Shown: positions 43,837 through 50,454 of the stretch, one piece after another
How the letters are laid out: each line of letters starts with the position of its first letter
Numbering within the stretch: position 1 is the first letter of the stretch
From: Candidatus Zipacnadum vermilionense
GTDB lineage: Bacteria > Armatimonadota > Zipacnadia > Zipacnadales > Zipacnadaceae
Direction: 5' to 3'
DNA length: 64,000 nt
Assembly (NCBI GenBank): GCA_029821755.1
Contig: JALGSV010000006.1
Coordinates: 1-64,000, forward strand
Program-made: the position numbers and the translations under genes
The notes under the pieces: generated by a model
The model's input: the letters and a program-made list of their open reading frames with translations, nothing else
What the model was told of the DNA's origin: nothing
The model's database searches: none

Positions 43837-44916
43837 TCACCCTCCGCACGCCTCCGCCATCTTCTCCATGTAGTACCGGAAGTTGTCAAACGACACGTCC
43901 GGCGGGAAGCTGTGGTCGGTGTGCGGGAGGTAGCCGCCCTCCTCGATGAGGGGCCGCAGGCGGGCCAGCTCGGCGTCAATCGCCGCCGGGCCCTGGGCCA
44001 CTGCGCGTTTGTCTACCCCGCCCCAGATGAGCAGGTCCTTCCCGTACTTGCGCCGCACCTCTAGCACATCCATCCCCGCTTGCGTCTCGAAGGGATAGAG
44101 CATGTTAAGGCCCGCGTCGAGCCACACCGGGATGAGCGGGTCAATCTGGCCGTCACTGTCCAGGCCGATGATCTCCACACCCCGCCCGCGCAGGAACTCC
44201 ACCACCCGGGCGTAGCGGGGGAGCATGTACTGGCGCGCCATCGCCGGGGAGAGTAGGGGGCCGGTCTTGTAGGCCATGTCCTCCCAGAAGGCGAAGGCGT
44301 CGATGTCGATTACATCCAGGACCTGGTCCATGAGCGCGATGGTTAGGTCCGCGTTGGCGTCCATCATCTCCTCCACAAACGCGGGGTCGTCGTAGAAGAG
44401 CTCACAGAGGCGCTCGACACCGACGAGGTTGCGCAAGGGACCGAAGAAACCGCCCCAGCGGTCGGAGATGACGATGAAGGGTACAGGCTGTTCCCGTTCC
44501 GCCCGGAGCTGCTCCTGCCAGCCGGGGCCGATCCGGGCCTCCAGGTCGGGCGTCATGTGCTCGGCCCAGAACTTGCGGAAGTCCGCGCGGGTCTGCACCG
44601 GGAAGCGCACGAACTGGGGCATGGAACTCATGGGCTGGTCCTTCCTCTGCCGCATGAGAATGCCCTCGTGGTTGATGAAGAGGATGGTCTCCTCGTCTTC
44701 CTCCACAACACGGTACTCGAAGGGGGGCTGGGGCTGCCACCAGCCGCTGTAGGCGATCCGCCGGTCGGCGCCCATGTTGAGATCGAAGGAGTCCGGATCG
44801 AAGCCCTCGCGCTGCCAGCGCTCCAGGGTCTCGGGCCAGGCGCCCCAGAACCAGAAGGGCGTCCGGTCGCGGGACCGGTAGTTCATGGTAGCCAGGAATC
44901 GCTCGCGGTCGGTCAT
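43837..44916 (-). CDS. UroD-like protein (cluster copy 2)
   Basis: A 359-residue paralogue of the protein at 40559. It starts MTDRERFLATMNYRSRDRTP, has LLSPAMARQYMLPRYARVV, then IIGLDSDGQIDPLIPVWLDAGLN and LLIWGGVDKRAVAQG, and ends GGYLPHTDHSFPPDVSFDNF. First gene of the cluster, 55 bases before the ADP-ribosylglycohydrolase-like gene. The start at 44916 is chosen because the family N-terminus begins there; the frame upstream is repeat DNA and lptA-like sequence. Function unknown. Confidence 0.85.
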   Translation of the reverse strand: MTDRERFLATMNYRSRDRTPFWFWGAWPETLERWQREGFDPDSFDLNMGADRRIAYSGWWQPQPPFEYRVVEEDEETILFINHEGILMRQRKDQPMSSMPQFVRFPVQTRADFRKFWAEHMTPDLEARIGPGWQEQLRAEREQPVPFIVISDRWGGFFGPLRNLVGVERLCELFYDDPAFVEEMMDANADLTIALMDQVLDVIDIDAFAFWEDMAYKTGPLLSPAMARQYMLPRYARVVEFLRGRGVEIIGLDSDGQIDPLIPVWLDAGLNMLYPFETQAGMDVLEVRRKYGKDLLIWGGVDKRAVAQGPAAIDAELARLRPLIEEGGYLPHTDHSFPPDVSFDNFRYYMEKMAEACGG

Positions 44917-45000
44917 GACGGAGGGGGATTCGGCAGAAAGGAAGGGGGGACCTTCCGAGGGGAGGGGGAAGTGCACAGTGGCAAACGGCAAGGCGCCCCT

Positions 45001-45026
45001 GCACCGGCGAGACGCCGGTGCCACCG
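45001..45026. repeat. Palindromic repeat, family B
   Basis: GCACCGGCG-AGA-CGCCGGTGC (45001-45021), then CACCG. It lies in the 122-base gap between the lptA-like gene and the UroD-like gene downstream. Same core as 14525-14545, in opposite orientation. Confidence 0.85.
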
Positions 45027-45038
45027 TGCAAGGGCGCT

Positions 45039-45887
45039 CTACCCGCCGTCGTTGGTGGCCGGGGGCGGCGGAGGCTTCTCCTCTCCCCCACCTTCGGCCG
45101 GGGCCGGAGGCTCGGTCTCCGGGGGCTCCTGTTCCTCTACCGAAACGCCCTGGATATCCTGGGCTTCGACCCAATCGTCGTTCAGCGAGATAGTCGCCTT
45201 AGGGCAGCGGAATTCGCTCCCACTTTCCATGACCAGGCGGACGTTGCCCTTCAGGATCACCTGTTCCTCGATCCCATCGTAGTCGGCCTGGTCCGCGTAG
45301 ACCGTCTTGTCCTCCTGCACTGCCTTGAGCGGGCCGTAGACCATAGCCTGCTTCTTGTCGTCGGCATAGTAGTAGTCGATCTTCGGGCAAGTGATGGTCG
45401 TCTTTTTCTCGCGGTACTCGCTGACGCTGCCGGACTTCTCGTCCTCCGTGGGCGTAGTCTCCTCCTCCGCTTCCTTCTGCTTGCGCTGGGTGACGATGGT
45501 GACGTTGCCGATGACCTGGGCGAGCTTCTGGTCGAAGTCGGCCTGGACGCTGTCGCCGGTGAGGGTGGACTCGGGGTCGACTATCTTCAGGTGACCAGAG
45601 GCGACGGCGGTGTTCTCCGCGTCGTTGTAGTCGCACTTATCCATAGTCATGGTCACGTCGTCCTGGACCAGTACGATGTTGCCGGAGAGATGGTAGATGG
45701 AGCCTTCCTTGCGCAGGTGGTCGGCCCACTTGATCTGGACCTTCTTAGGCTCCTTCTCCGACTGGGCTGCCGAGCCCGAGGGCTCGGCGGGGGGATCGGC
45801 GGCACGGGCGGGCAGGAAAGCACGAGGGGCTGCCAATAGCAGGCCCGCACCCAGGAGCGCCAGGGCTAGTCTCCAGCAGCGTTTCAT
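45039..45887 (-). CDS. LptA/OstA-like periplasmic protein
   Basis: A 282-residue protein with signal peptide (RLALALLGAGLLLAAPRAFLPARA). Residues ~50-250 show the repeating beta-strands of the LptA/OstA fold (GSIYHLSGNIVLVQDDVTMTMD, TAVASGHLKIVDPESTLTGD, QVILKGNVRLVMESG). A charged insertion (KEAEEETTPTEDEK) interrupts it, and the end is a glutamate/proline-rich tail. LptA-like proteins form the periplasmic bridge for lipopolysaccharide export. Its start overlaps the lptC-like stop by four bases. The tail and insertion are unusual for classical LptA. Confidence 0.8.
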   Translation of the reverse strand: MKRCWRLALALLGAGLLLAAPRAFLPARAADPPAEPSGSAAQSEKEPKKVQIKWADHLRKEGSIYHLSGNIVLVQDDVTMTMDKCDYNDAENTAVASGHLKIVDPESTLTGDSVQADFDQKLAQVIGNVTIVTQRKQKEAEEETTPTEDEKSGSVSEYREKKTTITCPKIDYYYADDKKQAMVYGPLKAVQEDKTVYADQADYDGIEEQVILKGNVRLVMESGSEFRCPKATISLNDDWVEAQDIQGVSVEEQEPPETEPPAPAEGGGEEKPPPPPATNDGG

Positions 45888-46567
45888 GGTAGTCCCGGTT
45901 TGCTCAGCAGCTGCCGGGCCTCCTCCGCGTTGAAGATCATCTGTACCGCCTCAAGGCTGAAATCGCCGTTAGCGACGTTATAGTTGAGTCCCTTGCCCAG
46001 GATCTTGTTCTGCCCGGAGTAGAGGTTCACCTGGTTGGCCGCGGTGATCAGGCTGGCGTTGATATCGTAGGTCAGGCCGGTGGTACTGAAAAGGGCGCTC
46101 TTGCTGCGGGCGGCGACTGCATTAGGGCAGACAATCTTGCCGTCTGCCTGGTTCCACTGGGCGGTGTCGGTGCTGAAGATCACGCCCTGGTAGGAGACGA
46201 CCGTAACCTTGCCGGTGACCTGGAAGTTGCTGCCGCTGGTGGTGCCGACTACCTTCTGGGCGGTCACGCGGACCAGCGGGGCCCCCGAGGCGCCGTAGAT
46301 GAGCGCCTCCTGGATGCCCTCGGCGGAGATCTGCCCCTGGCCGCCGGTGATCTGGATCTGCTTAAGGCGAATCTGCCAGGCCAGCCTGTCCCCCTCGCTG
46401 TGCTTGAGCACGGGGCGCTCAATGGATACCAGCGACTGGGTGGTGCCCGGGGTCGTTCCCGGCGGGGGGGGGCGACGGAAGTAGACGGCTACCCACGCCC
46501 CCCCACCGAAAGCCAGGACGGCTAGCAGGACGCCGATGAGTTTGCGCCGGCGCGGAGTGAGGTGCAT
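45884..46567 (-). CDS. LptC-like membrane-anchored protein
   Basis: A 227-residue protein: a basic start (MHLTPRRRKLIG), one membrane anchor (VLLAVLAFGGGAWVAVYF) and a periplasmic beta-jelly-roll with LptC/DUF1239 character (KQIQITGGQGQISAEG, GVIFSTDTAQWNQADGKIVC, GLTYDINASLI). It ends LLSKPGLP. With the overlapping lptA-like gene downstream it forms the usual LptC-LptA pair of diderm bacteria. A likely -10 element TACAAT with TGn extension lies on the minus strand at 46642-46637. Confidence 0.8.
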   Translation of the reverse strand: MHLTPRRRKLIGVLLAVLAFGGGAWVAVYFRRPPPPGTTPGTTQSLVSIERPVLKHSEGDRLAWQIRLKQIQITGGQGQISAEGIQEALIYGASGAPLVRVTAQKVVGTTSGSNFQVTGKVTVVSYQGVIFSTDTAQWNQADGKIVCPNAVAARSKSALFSTTGLTYDINASLITAANQVNLYSGQNKILGKGLNYNVANGDFSLEAVQMIFNAEEARQLLSKPGLP

Positions 46568-46923
46568 GGAAATCGCGGAACGATGCTCGATGACTTGGGG
46601 AACGGAGAGAACGTGTCCCCCGGTCGTCGTATGGGAATTGTAGCACAAACGGTGGTGCGGAGAAAGGAGAGGCCAGGGGTTGGGCCCTGGGAGGGGGCGG
46701 GAGGTTCCACGCATCCGGGACGCAGGCTGGGAAGCCCGCGCTACCCCGAGGAGATTCACCCCCGCTCCACCCCGCACCGGCGAGACGCTGGTGCCACCGG
46801 GACCGGCAAGTTTCCCCACTTGCCACCTCCTACTTTCCACTTCCCTAGGAGGATTATCCCTGCCCCCGGCGAATAGCCTCACCAACCTCCCAAGGTTGCG
46901 TCGGCGAAAGGGTGGAACGGCCC
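46568..46923. other. Divergent intergenic region with repeats and a promoter element
   Basis: About 356 bases between the lptC-like gene (minus) and the UroD-like gene (plus). On the minus strand, TGCTACAAT at 46645-46637 is an extended -10 for the lptC-like gene, 70 bases before its start. A family B palindrome, GCACCGGCG-AGA-CGCTGGTGC with one mismatch, is at 46774-46794. A degenerate GGCTGGGAAGCCCGCGCT repeat is near 46726-46743. No small gene is supported. Confidence 0.6.
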
Positions 46924-47955
46924 ATGGCCGCTGTGGACTGCCTGGCCCAATGTATCGCGCTGGAAGCTCCCGACCAGCTCCCTGTTTTCTGCCATTCCGA
47001 GCGCTTTGACGCCGCTTACTGCAACCTCTACTACCGCACCTACTGCAGCGACGTGCGCACCCTGGTGGACTGCCTGGTGTATGCCAATGAGCGCTTCGGC
47101 TGGGACTGGGTCTGGGTGCATCTGGACGATGTGTTGGAGCTGGAGTCCTTCGGCATCCTGACCAGTGAGGAGGAGGACGAGCCGCGGCGGGTGCTGCGGC
47201 CGCTGCCGCTGGAACCGGGGGTGCTGAGCCGGCTGCGGCCGGAGAAGGTGCTGGAGGCCGAGCGCCTGGATGTCCTGCTCCGGGGCTTGACCGGGCTGCG
47301 GGCGACCTTCGGGGATACGCGGGTGGTATGCGGGCGGCTGTCGGGGCCGTTGACGTTGGTCAACCTGCTCTTCGGGCCGGAAGCGACCCAGGCGGCGGTG
47401 GCCAACAACGCGCCGGTGCTACGGGGAGCGCTGGACCTGGCGGTGGAGATCAACATCGAGCTGGCTGAGGCCCAGGCAGCGGCAGGCTGCCACGCGTTGT
47501 GGATAGACGACCGCATGGCCTGTTCGGACCTGCTGTCACCGGGGGCCTACGAGAACCTGCTGCTGGGCCCCACGGCGCGGTTATTGACCGCCGTGCGGTC
47601 GCTGGACGTCTGGAGCTTCCTGCACACCGCCGAGAACAGCCTCTCGGCACTCAAGGTCCACGCCGCCACCGGGCCGGACGTGCTCAGCATCGGCTCGTCG
47701 CTGCCGATGTCGCAGGCGCACGCGGCGCTGGGCAAGCAGGTGGCACTGATGGGGAATCTGGACCCGATCGTGCTCTTGACCAAGGCCTGGCCCTCGCAAC
47801 TGGCAGCGTACGTGGACAACCTGGTGCGGTACATGAAGCAAGGGGGCATGGTCCTGGCCACTGCCGGTCCCATCCCCTGCGAGGCCCGCGGCCCCAACCT
47901 GCACACGATGGTGGATACGGCGAGGAAGATCTGGGAGATCGTGGCGGGGAAGTAA
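46924..47955 (+). CDS. UroD/MtaA-like protein (fourth paralogue)
   Basis: A 343-residue uroporphyrinogen-decarboxylase/methyltransferase-like protein. It has VCGRLSGPLTLVNLLFG, CHALWIDDRMACSDLLSPGAY, VLSIGSSLPMSQAHAALG and VALMGNLDPIVLL, ending GGMVLATAGPIPCEARGPNL, a tail closer to true UroD and MtaA than the two cluster copies. The ATG at 46924 follows AAAGGG; a GTG at 46912 is an alternative. It is divergent from the lptC-like gene. MtaA-like proteins transfer methyl groups from corrinoid proteins to thiols; which applies here is unknown. Confidence 0.8.
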   Translation: MAAVDCLAQCIALEAPDQLPVFCHSERFDAAYCNLYYRTYCSDVRTLVDCLVYANERFGWDWVWVHLDDVLELESFGILTSEEEDEPRRVLRPLPLEPGVLSRLRPEKVLEAERLDVLLRGLTGLRATFGDTRVVCGRLSGPLTLVNLLFGPEATQAAVANNAPVLRGALDLAVEINIELAEAQAAAGCHALWIDDRMACSDLLSPGAYENLLLGPTARLLTAVRSLDVWSFLHTAENSLSALKVHAATGPDVLSIGSSLPMSQAHAALGKQVALMGNLDPIVLLTKAWPSQLAAYVDNLVRYMKQGGMVLATAGPIPCEARGPNLHTMVDTARKIWEIVAGK

Positions 47956-48012
47956 GGAGGGGCCGGCCGAGCGGAGGGAATACGGGTTGCGTTCAACAAC
48001 GCCATTTCCCGC

Positions 48013-48091
48013 TCCGTGGCGCGGGTTTTCTAGTCCGCGTCCGACAAACAAGCGGCTCGGAGGGCGGGCTAGAAAGCCCGCCCCACGCGGA
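48013..48091. repeat. Double palindromic repeat, family A
   Basis: Outer TCCGTGGCGCGGG and GGGCGGGCT-AGAA-AGCCCGCCCC with closing CCACGCGGA. Same organisation as 13807-13887, the first hairpin being diverged. Located in the 210-base gap before the epimerase gene. Confidence 0.85.
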
Positions 48092-48165
48092 CGGCAAGGT
48101 AACCGGCGGGCGGCGGTGACGCGGGGACGCGCGCAAGCTCCCCCTGCCAGGAGAGGAAGACGGCT

Positions 48166-49017
48166 ATGAAGGTACTCATCACCGGCGCGGCCGGGGTGCT
48201 GGGGCACGCGATTACGGAGATGTTGGAGGCGGAGGGAGGGTACGACCTGCGGTTGACCGACATGGCGCCGATCGAAACCGCACACGAGTTCATGGCGGCG
48301 GACCTGGCCGACTATGAGCAGGTGGAGCCGCTGTGCCAGGGCGTGGACCAGGTGCTGCATATCGCTGCGCTCCATCCCTGGAAGCAGTACACCGACGAGC
48401 AGTACCTGGACTGCAACATCAAGGGTACCTACAACCTGATGCGGTCGGCGGCGGAGGCGAAGGTGGATCGACTCATCTACACCTCCAGCGTGGCCTCGAT
48501 GGGCTACACGCCTACCGCGGAGCACCCCTTGCCGCTTGATGAGACCAAGCCGTGCTTCCCGGATGACCACATCTACAGCGTCAGCAAGCACGTAGGGGAG
48601 CAGTTCTGTCACCTGTTCCACCGCACCCACAGACTGGACTGGGTCGCCCTACGGCCGGGGTGCTTTATCCCGGCGGACGAGAACGAGCTGTGGTGGGGCC
48701 TGGCGCTGCTGGTGATGCGGATGACTTTCAGCGACGTGGCCCATGCGCACCTGCTGGCGCTACAGAGCGATGTGCGCAACGAGGCGCTGCTGATCACCGC
48801 CGGAGTGCCCTTCACCCGGGAGGATGGGCCGGCCCTACTGAGCGACGCGCGGTCAGTGATCCTGAAATACTTCCCGGAAGCCACCTGGTTTGAGGAGCAG
48901 GGGATGGAGTTGCCGCAGGTCGTGTCTCCTACGTACCGCATTGACAAGGCGCGGGAACTGATCGGGTACGAGCCGCGAGTGAGCTTCGGGAGCTGGCTGG
49001 CAGAGAGGGTGGGGTAG
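48166..49017 (+). CDS. NAD-dependent epimerase/dehydratase (extended SDR)
   Basis: A 283-residue short-chain dehydrogenase. It opens MKVLITGAAGVLGHAITEML (GxxGxxG nucleotide loop). VLHIAALHPW, the IYTSSVASMG strand and the catalytic YSVSK (Y-x3-K) follow. It ends with an SDR-type helix, KARELIGYEPRVSF. It is short for a sugar-nucleotide epimerase and may act on a free sugar or cyclitol. It follows the UroD-like gene and a repeat and precedes the DUF362 gene by 89 bases. Confidence 0.85.
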   Translation: MKVLITGAAGVLGHAITEMLEAEGGYDLRLTDMAPIETAHEFMAADLADYEQVEPLCQGVDQVLHIAALHPWKQYTDEQYLDCNIKGTYNLMRSAAEAKVDRLIYTSSVASMGYTPTAEHPLPLDETKPCFPDDHIYSVSKHVGEQFCHLFHRTHRLDWVALRPGCFIPADENELWWGLALLVMRMTFSDVAHAHLLALQSDVRNEALLITAGVPFTREDGPALLSDARSVILKYFPEATWFEEQGMELPQVVSPTYRIDKARELIGYEPRVSFGSWLAERVG

Positions 49018-49105
49018 GCTCCGAATTGCGGCTTGTTCGCGCCAACCGCCGATCCTCACCCCCTGCCCCCTCTCCTTGCAGGAGAGGGCGGAGACGAACA
49101 CATCC

Positions 49106-50260
49106 ATGTTTATCACACCACCTCTCGTAGCCATCCTCAAGAGCGACGGCGACTATGCCGCGCTCCTGCCTCCACTGCTGGCCCTCGCCGAAGCGGAGAA
49201 CGTTATCCAGCCCGGCGAGTCGGTGCTGATCAAGCCGAATCTCCATGCCCCCGTGGACACGCCGGCCACCTCCAGCGTCACCGACCCGGCGCTGGTGGGA
49301 GCGCTGATCGACTGGGCGCGAGAGCGGGGCGCGGGGGAGATCCTGGTGGCCGACGGGCCCTTCTTTGGAGTCAACCCGCCGGAGAGCGTCTTCACCCTCG
49401 TGGGGATGGACAAGGTGGTGGAGTCCCGCGGGGCCCAGTGGCGGGCGGTCAACCACGGGCCGTGGCGGGAGTTCCGGGAGGCCTCGCCCTACTGGCCGAA
49501 GCTGGTACGGATCAGCGAGCTGGCCTTTTCCTATGACCGGATTATCAACGTGGCCCTGGCCAAGACCCACATGGACTGCATGGTCACGCTGGGGATGAAG
49601 AACCTCAAGGGGCTGCTGCACCCGGAGGAGAAGGCGCGCTTTCACCAGGAGGGCGAGCTGAGCCGAGCGCTAGTGGCGCTCAACCAGGTGGTGCGGCCGG
49701 ACCTGACGATTGTGGACGGGACGCTAGGGATGGAGGGCCTGGGGCCACATGCGGGGACGGTGGCCAACTGGGGCTACCTCTTCGCCGGGCGCGACACCGC
49801 CGCGGTGGAGGCGGTAGTGACGCCGGCGATGGGGGTGGACATCGAGGAGGCGCGGGTGCTGCAGTATGCCGTGGAGGCCGGGATGGTGGACCCGGCGGCG
49901 ATTGAGGTGCGCGGGGAGGACCCGGCGCGGATTCGGCGGCGCTTCGAGCGGCCGTACGAGGCGATGCTGCGCCAGCTCCCCGGCGTGCGCCTGGAGGGCA
50001 AGGCGGCCTGCAGCGCCTGCAAGCTCAACCTCATCCGCGCCCTATGCGAGGAAGCCGCGGCCGGGGTCTTACCGCCGGAGCGGTGCGTGCATATCGGCAA
50101 GGCGGAAGCCGGACCGGACGCCCTCCTCATTGGCAAGTGCGCCGGCGCGGCCAATCCTGGTTGCCGTCACCTCCCCGGCTGTCCCCCGCGGGTGGAGAAG
50201 ATCAAGGAGTATGTCAGGGGGGAAGGGGAGGGTCGGCGGCAGATTACCGACCTTCCTTGA
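49106..50260 (+). CDS. DUF362 domain protein
   Basis: A 384-residue protein. The DUF362 core includes VLIKPNLHAPVDTPATS, ILVADGPFFG, INVALAKTHMDCMVTLGMKNLKG and DLTIVDGTLGMEGLGPHAG. The C-terminal 90 residues are cysteine-rich (CSACKLNLIRAL, CVHIGKAEAG, GKCAGAANPGCRHLPGCPP), suggesting an iron-sulphur or zinc site. The family is of unknown function, often linked to redox or cofactor metabolism. The start ATG 49106 is tentative; a TTG at 49076 lies in front of it. Confidence 0.8.
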   Translation: MFITPPLVAILKSDGDYAALLPPLLALAEAENVIQPGESVLIKPNLHAPVDTPATSSVTDPALVGALIDWARERGAGEILVADGPFFGVNPPESVFTLVGMDKVVESRGAQWRAVNHGPWREFREASPYWPKLVRISELAFSYDRIINVALAKTHMDCMVTLGMKNLKGLLHPEEKARFHQEGELSRALVALNQVVRPDLTIVDGTLGMEGLGPHAGTVANWGYLFAGRDTAAVEAVVTPAMGVDIEEARVLQYAVEAGMVDPAAIEVRGEDPARIRRRFERPYEAMLRQLPGVRLEGKAACSACKLNLIRALCEEAAAGVLPPERCVHIGKAEAGPDALLIGKCAGAANPGCRHLPGCPPRVEKIKEYVRGEGEGRRQITDLP

Positions 50261-50289
50261 TTGACTCGTTTCCGGTGTTGTGATATTAT
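50261..50289 (+). promoter_or_regulatory. Strong sigma70-type promoter
   Basis: TTGACT (50261-50266), a 17-base spacer and TATTAT (50284-50289), directly after the DUF362 stop. It drives the stalk protein at 50455, with a 160-base leader. Confidence 0.8.
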
Positions 50290-50454
50290 TATACCAATCC
50301 ATTGGTCCATTTTTCCCGTCTCCGACGTCCGCAGCGCTGGGTCCTCTTGACGCGTGGGGGGATTGGTTTGGGCGGACCTCGGTTGCGCAGTCACCATTTG
50401 GCGTGGGCATTTCAGACTAACACATCGTTGCTGCCTTGCCAGGAGGGTTCCGCT

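Noticed and set aside
44917-45174. N-terminal extension of the UroD-like protein at 43837
   Set aside because: The extension translates the family B palindrome and lptA-like sequence in another frame; the family N-terminus starts at 44916.
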